Source: Candidatus Nitrosopolaris wilkensis
Lineage (GTDB): Archaea; Thermoproteota; Nitrososphaeria; Nitrososphaerales; Nitrososphaeraceae
NCBI GenBank assembly: GCA_003176995.1
Contig: QHBN01000269.1
Location: 1 to 34,674 of the forward strand
Reading direction: 5' to 3'
Length of the DNA: 34,674 bases
Shown: positions 8,010 to 16,173 of the stretch, in pieces
Position numbering within the stretch: position 1 is the stretch's first letter
Layout: every line of letters starts with the position of its first letter
The notes under the pieces: model-generated
Seen by the model: only the letters and a program-made list of their open reading frames with translations
Databases searched by the model: none
What the model was told of the DNA's origin: nothing
Position numbers and translations under genes: made by a program

Positions 8010-8951
8010 ATGACAACAAAAATAGAAGATAAACACTTGAATAATAAACAAGAACAATGCCATTCTCGTACTGTTTCTCGTATTATAAACAGCTTAGAGA
8101 CGACAGAAGGTGGAGGCTTTGTTGTACATAGATCCTTTCCAACTAATGCTCTATTAGATTTTGATCCATTTCTTCTATTAGATGAAATGGGTCCTAAATA
8201 TTGGAAGCCAGGTGCAGCAAAGGGAGCACCAGACCATCCTCATAGGGGATTTGAGACTGTTACATATATGCTTGAAGGTAAGTTTGAGCACAAAGATTCT
8301 AGAGGAAACTCTGGAAAGCTTGGACCAGGTGATGTACAATGGATGACAGCAGGAGCTGGCGTTATTCACTCTGAGATGCCAGAGAAGGATTTCATGCATA
8401 GGGGTGGAAAGTTGCATGCATTTCAGTTATGGGTCAATTTACCACAGCGTGATAAGATGATAAAGCCAAGGTATCAAGATGTCCCTTCTGCAAAGATTCC
8501 TTTAGCACAGACAGAAGATGGTAAGGTTAAAGTTAAGGTTATTGCTGGGGAAGCATTAGGCTCTAGCGCTGTAATAGACACTCGAGCACCTATCTTTTAT
8601 CTGCACTTTACTCTTCAACCAGGATCTAAATTGATACAACCAATTCCAAAGGAGTACAATACTTTTGCATATGTTATCAATGGAGAGGGTTTGTTTGGAC
8701 CTGCAGAAAAGCAAAAGATTGCAAAGACAGGACAGATGGTCGTCTTTGATAAAGAAGGAGAAGGAGTAGCATTCAGTGTTGCTGCAACTTCTACTAATAA
8801 ATCCGCGCTCGATATGCTTCTAATAGGCGGAGTTCCGTTGAACGAACCAGTGGCCAGATATGGTCCATTTGTTATGAATACTAACGAAGAGGTTCTCCGA
8901 GCGGCAAAAGACTATCGAAATGGGAAGATGGGGGAAATTACTATCCAATAA
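8010..8951 (+). CDS. Pirin family protein
   Basis: 313 aa, a double-cupin pirin. The metal site is formed by H76 and H78 (DHPHRGFETVTY) with H120 and E122 (GAGVIHSEMPEKD). The N-terminal cupin (about 35-150) is followed by the pirin C-terminal cupin (VKVKVIAGEALG, then APIFYLHFTLQPG). The usual iron-binding set is complete. Bacterial pirins include quercetin 2,3-dioxygenases and redox sensors. The archaeal role is not known, so substrate is left open. The start is ATG 8010, directly after the palindrome; an ATG at 8006 is out of frame. It is monocistronic, and the adjoining operator-like sites suggest stress-responsive control. Confidence 0.93.
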   Translation: MTTKIEDKHLNNKQEQCHSRTVSRIINSLETTEGGGFVVHRSFPTNALLDFDPFLLLDEMGPKYWKPGAAKGAPDHPHRGFETVTYMLEGKFEHKDSRGNSGKLGPGDVQWMTAGAGVIHSEMPEKDFMHRGGKLHAFQLWVNLPQRDKMIKPRYQDVPSAKIPLAQTEDGKVKVKVIAGEALGSSAVIDTRAPIFYLHFTLQPGSKLIQPIPKEYNTFAYVINGEGLFGPAEKQKIAKTGQMVVFDKEGEGVAFSVAATSTNKSALDMLLIGGVPLNEPVARYGPFVMNTNEEVLRAAKDYRNGKMGEITIQ

Positions 8952-9181
8952 AAGAAAGATCTTACATAGATCTCTCGAGCCTAGCATACATATATAAAAA
9001 TAATTAGTCAACATATATTTACCTTATAAAGTGGTATGATCAATTTGTATGATATGATTACAGTCGCGCTATGGGCTGAGCTTGTGTATCTATTGAGATG
9101 CGTTCCAAGGCAAAGCCTATTGTCCAAATAAGCTTTCTTTTGGATAAGAGACACATAGCAGGATTAAGAAAAGCTAATCCA

Positions 9182-9372
9182 CTAACGAGAAGAACCAGCT
9201 CGCCAATCATTTGGATTCGCATCTGCTGCCAGTTCATTTCCTTTTATCATCTCATTAATTAAAGATAAGTCCTAATCAATCCACAAATCACCAAAGCATA
9301 TCCTTTTTCATTCATTTCTTCTGTTACAGGTTGCCAGTCAATATCTGCAATCTCTTCCTGTATATTTTTCAT
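9182..9372 (-). pseudogene. N-terminal stub of a 2OG-Fe(II) oxygenase-like gene
   Basis: ATG 9372 opens a 37-aa frame, MKNIQEEIADIDWQPVTEEM then NEKGYALVICGLI. This looks like the N-terminus of proline-hydroxylase-like 2-oxoglutarate/Fe(II) oxygenases (IDWQ-VT--M-E-GYA). The frame stops at 9259, where a second frame carries on LINEMIKGNELAADANPNDW to a stop at 9182. The catalytic HxD and His of the jelly-roll core are absent, so it is a stub. Family assignment is from pattern memory and moderately sure. The rest of 8952-9428 holds nothing else I can support. Confidence 0.4.
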
Positions 9373-9428
9373 TATATCACTTTGTTTCCTTAGTTAACTC
9401 ATCTTTACTTTATGTCAGCGCAGTAGTC

Positions 9429-9809
9429 TTATTGTTTTTGAGGATAGACTCTAACCTTCTTAAAATCCTTAACGATTTCATCTGTGAAGGATATTCCTTC
9501 TTGTTCAAGTAATTCTCTCTTTCTATCGCTACCATAGAAGTACCCGCCAACCTTGCCATCTGACATCACTACCCTGTGACATGGCACTTTAATGGGGTTC
9601 GGATTCCTACCAAGTATTTTCCCTATTTGCCTTGACGCCAAGGGATTTCCAAGTGCTTTTGCAAGATCTCCATAGGTGGAAACCTTTCCTGCAGGTATTT
9701 TTAGTAACAGATCATAGACATCTCTATCTTTTAGCGTACTTTGAGTTAGACTTTCGTTATCATAATTCACATGTTTTTCACGACTTTTACTCATCTGGTA
9801 TGATAGCAT
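9429..9809 (-). CDS. ogt: Methylated-DNA-protein cysteine methyltransferase
   Basis: 126 aa. The DNA-binding C-terminal domain of O6-alkylguanine-DNA alkyltransferase is complete: VYDLLLKIPAGKVSTYGDLA (winged helix), SRQIGKILGRNPNPI (recognition and Arg finger), then VPCHRV with the acceptor Cys C77, and GGYFYGSDRKRELLEQEG. The PCHR motif indicates an active methyl acceptor and not an ATL protein (PWHR). The N-terminal RNase H-like domain of longer family members is missing, as in short archaeal forms. The start could be ATG 9809 or ATG 9794 (MSKSREK). It is divergent from the ribbon-helix-helix gene with a shared 75-bp intergenic region holding a palindrome. Confidence 0.92.
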   Translation of the reverse strand: MLSYQMSKSREKHVNYDNESLTQSTLKDRDVYDLLLKIPAGKVSTYGDLAKALGNPLASRQIGKILGRNPNPIKVPCHRVVMSDGKVGGYFYGSDRKRELLEQEGISFTDEIVKDFKKVRVYPQKQ

Positions 9810-9838
9810 GATAGCGATATATAATCCTATGTAATTCT

Positions 9839-9852
9839 GCTATCTTGATAGC
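9839..9852. promoter_or_regulatory. Operator-like palindrome in a divergent promoter
   Basis: GCTATCTTGATAGC is an inverted repeat with perfect 6-base arms and a 2-base centre. A half-site repeats nearer the methyltransferase start (gatagcatgatagc, about 9802-9815). Both lie between divergent starts at 9809 and 9885. The ribbon-helix-helix protein next door is the obvious candidate binder (inference). Confidence 0.4.
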
Positions 9853-9884
9853 ATTAGTTATATACTCGTCTAATAAATAGTTTA

Positions 9885-10592
9885 GTGTTGACACATACTC
9901 TGATTGTTAGAGGATTTGATGATCAAGCTCATGAGCAACTAGGAGAGATAGCAAATCAAAGAGGAGTTTCTATAAATTCAATAGTAAAAGATGCTGTGGA
10001 TAAGTGGTTAAAAAAGCAGCAATCAGAAGTACCTAGAAAACATCATCTAATAATCTACTCAGATGATGATTCTATGATACGAATGTTAAAGTCCATGGAT
10101 AGGCTTGCCAAAGAAGGTAACTTGTTTAAATGTTTTTTTGGACCGCCGCACAGTCCTTCCACTGAACTTCTAACTAAACTAAAGTGGTATGATGGTACGG
10201 TTGAGCCATATTACTATTCTTCTCAAAAACCTAAAGAGGGACAGCAATTACAAATCCAAAGCCAGAAAAATATCATGAAGTACTGTGGCAAAGTGATAGA
10301 AAACGTTGTTAAGAACGCTTCTAACAAGCAGGTATGCTGCTTGGATTTTCTAATGAATGACGTGAAGAAATCTTCGCTAAGGCAGTCTCTAGATATAGAG
10401 AAAGATTATGATGACAATAGAATAGCTGGATTGATGTACTGTGCGTACAAGACTGATAATTTGTTAAATTCGGATATAAAAGATCTGATAGAACTGTTCG
10501 AAATGCATGATCAAATCTTTATAGTAAAAGAAGATGAAGTATACAAACTTCATATTACCAAAGAAAATGTTCACAAGTTATTCCTAAGCTAA
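9885..10592 (+). CDS. Ribbon-helix-helix protein with unknown C-terminal domain
   Basis: 235 aa. Residues 3-43 form an Arc/CopG-type ribbon-helix-helix (HTLIVRGFDDQAHEQLGEIA, then GVSINSIVKDAVDKWLKK), a DNA-binding dimer fold. From about residue 52, a mixed alpha/beta domain follows (HHLIIYSDDDSMIRMLKSMD, KCFFGPPHSPSTELLTKLKW, then QVCCLDFLMNDVKK). I cannot assign that domain; its layout loosely recalls ligand-sensing domains. The start is GTG 9885 or the next codon TTG. It probably regulates itself and the divergent methyltransferase, judging from the shared palindrome. A fused RHH plus large sensory-like domain is uncommon. Confidence 0.75.
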   Translation: MLTHTLIVRGFDDQAHEQLGEIANQRGVSINSIVKDAVDKWLKKQQSEVPRKHHLIIYSDDDSMIRMLKSMDRLAKEGNLFKCFFGPPHSPSTELLTKLKWYDGTVEPYYYSSQKPKEGQQLQIQSQKNIMKYCGKVIENVVKNASNKQVCCLDFLMNDVKKSSLRQSLDIEKDYDDNRIAGLMYCAYKTDNLLNSDIKDLIELFEMHDQIFIVKEDEVYKLHITKENVHKLFLS

Positions 10593-10732
10593 CTTAAAGT
10601 AAACAATCAAGCGACAATTCAGTAGTCTCACGCAGCTAATGTTGATGGTCGCCTAACGCATAATCAAAATTTTGAAACCGAGAAGGAGAGGGCGAATACT
10701 CTTCTTTCTTAAGAACACTTAACCCATTCTGT

Positions 10733-12403
10733 TCAATCATTTTTGCCGACCTCATCTCTTCGTGCATCCTGTCTCATATTCGATGCTTCCATTTCTAACT
10801 TCTTCAACGTTGATTGTGATTGCGTGATCCTTCTTCGTAAAATTATTACAAGCGTAATAGATATTGCTGAAATCAAGGCTGCTGTTAGAAATATAAGATT
10901 GTAGGATATTGGTGAGGGAAAGCTCCCAGTAGTGACTCCTTTTGCAAGCTCTTGATGTGTTTGCATATAAATTCCTGCTATTGCAGGTCCAATCGAGCTT
11001 CCAACCAAGAATAGTACGACTGACATGCCGAGTGATACTCCACTAAATTTTAGTGGGGTATACTCCATTGTAATATTAAATGCACCCACTTGTATCAATG
11101 AGATTCCAACAGCTACCACTGCTAGGTTTATTGCAACCATATTTTCTGTTGAGTGAAATATAAAGAGGCTGAAGAAGCCAACGGTCATAATGATAGTTCC
11201 TGCTACAGTTGGTTTAAGATTACCTATCTTAGACACAATGAAACCTGAAGAAGGAGCAAATACCAGGATTACGATCATAAAGGGTAGTTGAACAGTTGCA
11301 CTAGCTACAGCATCTCCACCAAATCCAAGAGGCTGAGGACTTCTTACTAATATTGGAATAGTCTGATATACCATGAACATAGTGATTCCAAAAATCAAGA
11401 TAACGATATTAGCAGGAAGAAGAACTTTGTGTGCCATTAAACCAAGCTCGATTAATGGGGATACTGCTGTTCTTTCAATAATAACAAATAAAATTAATGA
11501 TCCCATTGATAACAAGGCTAATGAAACTACTGTAATTTGTGTGGGAGACGAGTTTAGGTTATTGCTATTCCCGATGTATGTAAGGGCAAGTAAAAAAGAG
11601 GCTATCGTAACAGCCAAGGCTATGGCGCCTTTTAGATCAATACTGCTTGCACTTTTCGCAGTAGCTTTGGGTTGCTTCCAAGAATACTTAGTACTCGGAG
11701 GTTGTCCCAAACTAATGAAGGTTTCTGATTCAGCTTTATTATCTCGGATAAATCTATTGATTACAACCCAGAGGATAATGGCAACCGGCACTATGGAAAG
11801 AAACGTAGCATGCCATCCAAAGTTATTGATTATACTTCCACCTACTGCTAATCCCACTACTGATCCTGCAGCAAACATTGAGCTGAATACTCCTACGCCT
11901 ATAGCGAGCTTCTCCTTTGGCAATTGATCTCTTATAATTCCAAAAGCTATTGGAAACATGGATATACCGATTCCTTGAATAACTCTTGCAATAACAAGAT
12001 AAGATATGTTGCTGGAGAGTCCACCAGCAGAAATTCCTATGATATAAATTATGAGTATTATTAAAACCATTTTCTTTCGTCCATAGATATCAGATAACTT
12101 TCCAGCAATAGGAGTCATAACAGCGCCTGAGATAAGATATGCGGTAAGTATCCAAGAAGATGTACTGTACGAAATATGAAAATCTCCAATAATGTCACGA
12201 ATAGCTGGTAATAACATAGTCTCTCCATAGAATGTAACTAGAAGGGTACATCCTAGGATCGCCAGTGTTATCCATGCAGAAGTTCTTATTTTTTCAGAAG
12301 TTTCTGGCACCACTGATTTTGATGATGATGGCTGATGTGGGAGTTTTTTATGGGTGTCCCTATCGTCGATACGTTCGTCTTTGTTTAAATCATCCATTAA
12401 CAA
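10733..12403 (-). CDS. MFS drug-efflux transporter (DHA2/EmrB type)
   Basis: 556 aa with about 14 hydrophobic helices, typical of the 14-TM DHA2 drug:H+ antiporters. Motif A follows TM2 (GKLSDIYGRKKMV, residues about 101-113), and TM1 carries the family-like LLVTFYGETMLLPAIRDI. The N-terminal 45 residues are hydrophilic and Ser/Lys-rich, and the C-terminal tail is charged and cytoplasmic. Substrates are probably hydrophobic toxic compounds, but these cannot be specified. It lies 22 bp behind the nucleotide-sugar dehydrogenase gene, so the two form an operon. The divergent TetR gene and palindrome suggest induction by a TetR ligand. Full length, with no disruption. Confidence 0.92.
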   Translation of the reverse strand: MLMDDLNKDERIDDRDTHKKLPHQPSSSKSVVPETSEKIRTSAWITLAILGCTLLVTFYGETMLLPAIRDIIGDFHISYSTSSWILTAYLISGAVMTPIAGKLSDIYGRKKMVLIILIIYIIGISAGGLSSNISYLVIARVIQGIGISMFPIAFGIIRDQLPKEKLAIGVGVFSSMFAAGSVVGLAVGGSIINNFGWHATFLSIVPVAIILWVVINRFIRDNKAESETFISLGQPPSTKYSWKQPKATAKSASSIDLKGAIALAVTIASFLLALTYIGNSNNLNSSPTQITVVSLALLSMGSLILFVIIERTAVSPLIELGLMAHKVLLPANIVILIFGITMFMVYQTIPILVRSPQPLGFGGDAVASATVQLPFMIVILVFAPSSGFIVSKIGNLKPTVAGTIIMTVGFFSLFIFHSTENMVAINLAVVAVGISLIQVGAFNITMEYTPLKFSGVSLGMSVVLFLVGSSIGPAIAGIYMQTHQELAKGVTTGSFPSPISYNLIFLTAALISAISITLVIILRRRITQSQSTLKKLEMEASNMRQDARRDEVGKND

Positions 12404-12425
12404 TCACTGGCTTTTGGGACCACGT

Positions 12426-13535
12426 TCAATAAGTGGCAGACTTGATCTGTTTTTCCAGTTTGGCTCTAAATCTTTTGTAATCTTCATCTACGTCCATAGC
12501 TGCTGTTAGTATCTTGCTATTGTTTCGATTTGATGATTGCAGAAACATCTTTGTATCTTTTGGCAGGCAGTGACCTCCTATTCCCTCTCTTGGTTCTAAA
12601 ATGTTGACATTCCATTTAGTATTTAGAGCATCTCGTAATTCAGGAAAGTTTATGTCATTTGCTTGACAGTATAGATAAAGATCTTCAGCAAATGCTATTT
12701 GTAGATATCTGTGTGCGTTTTCAACTATTTTTGTTGTTTCAGCAATTTCCACTTCTGATACTGGATGCATAGGAATACCCAAGCTCTTCTGTTTGTCCTT
12801 GTTCTCATTGCCGTTGTTGTCATCGTAATTATTATTGTTACCATCAATGCTATTAGAAGTAATAGGATTGGTGATGCCGATAGTAGTATTTGTAGTATTT
12901 GTAGTATCATTATTAAGACCATAAAATTGCAGACCTGCCTTGAGACAACAATCACATACTCCTCCTATTACTCGCAATTGATTTACACCATGTTCTTTCT
13001 CTTCTGCAGCATACCATCTATGTGGAGCATGAACTACGTGTAATCTATGACTTAACATTTCAAATACCTTCTTCGATGTCCCATTGGGAATGGTACTTTC
13101 TATTGATACAAGTGCTCCGTCTTTTGCCTCTCGTGAAATCTTTTCAGCAATTGACAGCAATCCGTCTATTTGTGGAGAAAACAAATCATCAGGCTTATGA
13201 GTAGATACACATATAATGTAAACATCAAATTCCCCAAAGTTAATCGCTTTCTTTACTGCTGTCGTCTTCTCTGCACGCTCTATAGCTTGATTACTTATAT
13301 CAAAGCCATAAGTATCGAATCCTTTTTCGGTAACATATCTTGCGACAGTTAATCCTAATTGTCCTAGTCCTATTATCAAGACTTTGTTGAATTGAGTATT
13401 GGTATTGTATTTGTATTTGGTACATAGCTCATCCTCAGTTGAATTGATAATACTATTAGAAAATGTCGATCGTGGAGACAGAATGTTTGAGCATATTCGC
13501 TCTTGATTGCTGCCAGTTGTTGAGGATAATATCAT
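12426..13535 (-). CDS. UDP-glucose/nucleotide-sugar dehydrogenase-like protein
   Basis: 369 aa. The NAD-binding Rossmann motif is at 53-62 (LIIGLGQLGL), followed by VYIICVSTHKP and SIESTIPNG. The catalytic block carries K269 and N273 (TTKIVENAHRYLQIAFAED) and the active-site Cys C323 in GIGGHCLPKD. This is the UDP-glucose/GDP-mannose dehydrogenase fold with its first two domains. The final UDP-binding domain is essentially missing (the protein ends 46 residues after the Cys). Residues 208-250 are an Asn/Thr/Asp-rich low-complexity insert between the NAD and central domains. Substrate unknown. It starts an operon with the MFS pump. A decayed copy of its 3' region lies at 17216-17337. Confidence 0.85.
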   Translation of the reverse strand: MILSSTTGSNQERICSNILSPRSTFSNSIINSTEDELCTKYKYNTNTQFNKVLIIGLGQLGLTVARYVTEKGFDTYGFDISNQAIERAEKTTAVKKAINFGEFDVYIICVSTHKPDDLFSPQIDGLLSIAEKISREAKDGALVSIESTIPNGTSKKVFEMLSHRLHVVHAPHRWYAAEEKEHGVNQLRVIGGVCDCCLKAGLQFYGLNNDTTNTTNTTIGITNPITSNSIDGNNNNYDDNNGNENKDKQKSLGIPMHPVSEVEIAETTKIVENAHRYLQIAFAEDLYLYCQANDINFPELRDALNTKWNVNILEPREGIGGHCLPKDTKMFLQSSNRNNSKILTAAMDVDEDYKRFRAKLEKQIKSATY

Positions 13536-13570
13536 GCTTGAAAGGGAATATACAAAGTAGTTAATAAATC

Positions 13571-13588
13571 TAACTGACTGGTCAGTTA
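13571..13588. promoter_or_regulatory. Palindromic TetR-type operator
   Basis: TAACTGACTGGTCAGTTA is an inverted repeat with perfect 8-base arms around a TG centre. It lies 36 bp before the dehydrogenase start and 152 bp before the TetR gene, in the divergent intergenic region. Length and the TGAC/GTCA arms are typical of TetR-family operators. Binding by the neighbouring TetR protein is inferred. Confidence 0.65.
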
Positions 13589-13739
13589 TGTTTATTAGTA
13601 ACTGTTGCCCATATTATTCGAGAAAGAATGTGGATAGTTGGTGCAACTATATCGCTAATGAAAATAAAAATATCACAGACAACAATATTTTAAGTATCAT
13701 TAGGTAAACAAACTAGAGAAGGAGGAAAAAACAATAGAA

Positions 13740-14339
13740 ATGTGTCCAAAGGTTACTTCAGAATACAAAACAGAAATCAAAGAAAGAATAATTCAGTCAG
13801 CGATTGAATGTTTTTCCAAATATGGATTGGATAAGACTAAAATGGATGACATAGCTCAGAGAGCAGACCTGAGCAAGGGTACGTTGTATCTTTATTTCAA
13901 AAGTAAGGAAGACTTATTTTATGTTATTTGCGAAAATAATCTGAAAGTACTAAAAGGGCAGTTATCTCAGATATTCGCGACAACAAAAGAAGATCTAGTA
14001 TCTAATGCAGAACAGTTCTATGAAAACTTTCATAAAATAGAAAAAAGAGAAAATGAAAAGGTATTTTGTGAAATAATAGCTGAATCCGCCCGAAATCCTA
14101 AGCTACAAAAGGTATTGTACGCACAAAGAATAAAAACAATCAATGTTGTCAAAGAATATCTAGATCGTCAGATGGAAAACGGATTCTTTAGAAAAGATAC
14201 AGACACAGAAGCTATAGCGTCAGGATTTGTAGCTCTTTATGATGGATTAATAGCAAGTGAATTTTTAGGTATAAGTGTGAATCATAGTAAAAAGTCATGG
14301 AGAAAAACAGTTAGAGCTATAATAGCAGGTATAGGTTAA
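13740..14339 (+). CDS. TetR/AcrR family transcriptional regulator
   Basis: 199 aa. The N-terminal HTH is classic TetR (IIQSAIECFSKYGLDKTKMD, then IAQRADLSKGTLYLYFKSKE, residues about 18-60). The C-terminal all-helical ligand and dimer domain includes EIIAESARNPKLQKVLYAQR. The start ATG 13740 is preceded by a good ribosome site (gaaggagg at 13719-13726). It is divergent from the dehydrogenase/MFS operon with a perfect palindrome between. The simplest model is a repressor of that efflux operon released by a toxic ligand. The gene is intact. The bacterial-style SD may point to acquired DNA. Confidence 0.92.
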   Translation: MCPKVTSEYKTEIKERIIQSAIECFSKYGLDKTKMDDIAQRADLSKGTLYLYFKSKEDLFYVICENNLKVLKGQLSQIFATTKEDLVSNAEQFYENFHKIEKRENEKVFCEIIAESARNPKLQKVLYAQRIKTINVVKEYLDRQMENGFFRKDTDTEAIASGFVALYDGLIASEFLGISVNHSKKSWRKTVRAIIAGIG

Positions 14340-14451
14340 CTTCACTAGAAATACTGGAACTTGTTTCTGCTATCATTGCTTCCGTCTGGTATAAATTACC
14401 ATTTGAAAAAATATCTTGCGGATTGTCTCTTTATCGCTAAAGCTCTTATTC

Positions 14452-14832
14452 CTATTCTCTTTTCACCATTATATAGTGTGGTATATTAGCGATTGTTGCA
14501 GGATATGATGTTTTATATTCCCAACCTAATGCAAGCAACTTTTTTAGTTCTACTACGTCTGTAACTGCAGCTACATCCACAACTCTTCGGCGTCTAAACG
14601 AAGTCGCGGCTGGTGACTTATCAATAGGTAAATCCTGTACGAATTTGTGTTTGTGTTCTACACCGTTGTCGTCTATTAGCTTCCACATGATTATCCCTGT
14701 TGTGGAATCTTCTCCCACCTTTTCGAAGCCAATCAACTGGTTAGGGAATCCTGCTGCTTTACATTTGTTGCATTCTTGCATCTTTTTTTGTTGCAGCGGT
14801 TTGGATGTTTCCGCTTCTGATATTGTTGACAT
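14452..14832 (-). CDS. Conserved hypothetical protein with a Cys pair
   Basis: 126 aa. A CxxC (ECNKCKAAGFPNQ, residues 20-32) opens a small domain continuing IGFEKVGEDSTTGIIMWKLI, then VEHKHKF. A second half has RRRRVVDVAAVTDVVELKKL and GWEYKTSYPATI. The CxxC plus HKH could form a zinc site. I recall similar short proteins (GFPNQ-I-FEKVGEDPTTG) as common in thaumarchaea without known function. It is convergent with TetR, 112 bp between stops. The gene appears intact. Confidence 0.65.
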   Translation of the reverse strand: MSTISEAETSKPLQQKKMQECNKCKAAGFPNQLIGFEKVGEDSTTGIIMWKLIDDNGVEHKHKFVQDLPIDKSPAATSFRRRRVVDVAAVTDVVELKKLLALGWEYKTSYPATIANIPHYIMVKRE

Positions 14833-14972
14833 GTAATAATCATCTTGTAAAATAAGGTAATAATATGCGAAACACCACAGTGAGAGGGAGAGTGCACAAA
14901 GTACACAAATTTTCTTAAACTTTTACATTCTCTCAGTCTTTGTGTCACCTTGTTCGCTTCGCCAAGATCATG

Positions 14973-15272
14973 TCACCATTTTCTATGTTTGTTGGCAGTA
15001 TCTCCATAGACAGTCCTATCAAAGCCAAAATAACCTAAGACTGATTCTGCACCCAGTAACATTTCATGGTATTTTTCTAAGCACAGATGAATGATGGATA
15101 TGAGAGACGGATCTGTAACTTCTCTTTCAATCACATTCCCGTCCTTACTAATATTATTGACTGTACGGATGTTAGGCCTGTGCTTTGGGTCGTTGTCCAC
15201 ATCTGCAACGATATCCCATACTCGATCAAGAGGTGCAGATACCTCCAGACTGTCTCTGATGGTGACTACCAT
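14973..15272 (-). pseudogene. SRPBCC N-terminus joined to an unrelated C-terminus
   Basis: 99 aa. Residues 1-53 are an SRPBCC/polyketide-cyclase-like start (DSLEVSAPLDRVWDIVADVD, then NISKDGNVIEREV), similar to the intact paralogue at 15551-16072 (SREVSASVDRLWNTI, KTGNIIEADT). The rest of that fold is absent. From about residue 54 the frame continues with a different tail, ending SVLGYFGFDRTVYGDTANKH. The same tail motif (FGFDRSIYGDTAKKK) recurs at 31499-31640 in an unrelated setting. An in-frame deletion that fused two genes explains this best. A working short chimera is possible but unproven. Confidence 0.5.
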
Positions 15273-15406
15273 TATTGTTCTATCATCTCAAGAAGCCCTT
15301 GCTGTTGCTGTTGCGACCTTCCTTCGCCATATCCCTCTGCTTTCCATGGTACGTACGTCTTGTGTCTACAAACTCGTGTCCCAGAGTAGGTATTTCGTTG
15401 CACTTT

Positions 15407-15497
15407 CGTTGTGGATTAATTGTGTTCGAACTAACTTGCTATCGAAATGTTGCAGAAAAGTCGTTGTAGATTAGTTGCGTTCTAATTTTGCAGAAAA
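15407..15497 (+). repeat. Imperfect 55-bp tandem repeat in a gene-free stretch
   Basis: CGTTGTGGATTAATTGTGTTC (15407) recurs as CGTTGTAGATTAGTTGCGTTC (15462), and each copy is followed by a TTGCAGAAAA segment (15450-15459 and 15488-15497). The stretch 15273-15550 otherwise holds no gene I can support; open frames there look like chance. It is probably a decayed duplication upstream of the SRPBCC fusion. Confidence 0.4.
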
Positions 15498-15550
15498 TAG
15501 AAAAAAGATGTGGGGTTCTGGTAGTAACATATTACCGTGGGTACAAACAA

Positions 15551-16072
15551 CTATCGTACAGCAGCCTGAGTGAGTCTATTGAGTGCCTGTTCTGTTGCTT
15601 TCATGAAGCCATCTTTTGCAATACCTTTTGCAAAAAAAGGAACTCCGGGCATATCGACACTCCATAATACATCAATCTTTGTCTTGTTCTCGGACAATGG
15701 ACTTAATGTAACTACTCTGCTGCCTGTTATAGGTCCTTGAGTGACATTTGTTACCACCGATTGTTTTGGATGTAACATTACGATCTCATGACTCTTCAGG
15801 TGAAGGGCTTGCGGGCCAACCGTGGTATCTGCTTCAATTATGTTGCCTGTCTTTTTGGTGATCTTCATAGTGTCGACCTGATTCCAAGCGGTGTCATTGC
15901 CTAGATTTGTAATAGTGTTCCATAGCCGGTCAACCGATGCAGAAACTTCACGGCTTGAGTGTATTTGCTCTAATGCAGCAGCTGTAGGCATTCCATTTAT
16001 TGTCATGCTGACAATCAAAACCACTCCAATTATGATTGCGTTCTTTGTCTTAAAGTCTATGTTGGTAGACAT
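15551..16072 (-). CDS. Membrane-anchored or exported SRPBCC protein
   Basis: 173 aa. A hydrophobic N-terminal helix (AIIIGVVLIVSMTINGMPTA) acts as signal or anchor. It is followed by an SRPBCC/START-like lipid-cavity fold: SREVSASVDRLWNTITNLGN, GNIIEADTTVG, VTQGPITGSRVVTLSPLSEN, and a C-terminal long helix KATEQALNRLTQAA. Such domains bind hydrophobic ligands outside the membrane; the ligand is unknown. It is divergent from the Lrp-type regulator with about 100 bp between, so control by that regulator is plausible. It is the intact relative of the chimera at 14973. Confidence 0.8.
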   Translation of the reverse strand: MSTNIDFKTKNAIIIGVVLIVSMTINGMPTAAALEQIHSSREVSASVDRLWNTITNLGNDTAWNQVDTMKITKKTGNIIEADTTVGPQALHLKSHEIVMLHPKQSVVTNVTQGPITGSRVVTLSPLSENKTKIDVLWSVDMPGVPFFAKGIAKDGFMKATEQALNRLTQAAVR

Positions 16073-16157
16073 GATTGCATATTCACCACTAAAAAAAGAT
16101 AAATCTGGTGCAAGTCAGACTGCACAAAACGGAACTTTTGTATTTATAAGTGTGTAC

Positions 16158-16173
16158 TACCTCCAAGTAGGTA
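16158..16173. promoter_or_regulatory. Palindrome abutting the Lrp-type start codon
   Basis: TACCTCCAAGTAGGTA has 5-base perfect outer arms (TACCT/AGGTA) and ends exactly before ATG 16174. Its position in the divergent promoter with the SRPBCC gene suits autoregulation by the regulator (inference). Confidence 0.35.

Noticed and set aside
11373-11927. 184-aa plus-strand frame inside the MFS gene
   Set aside because: Antisense to a clearly coding transporter with full family motifs.
15091-15474. Overlapping plus-strand frames over the SRPBCC chimera
   Set aside because: Antisense to recognisable SRPBCC sequence and running into a repeated non-coding stretch.
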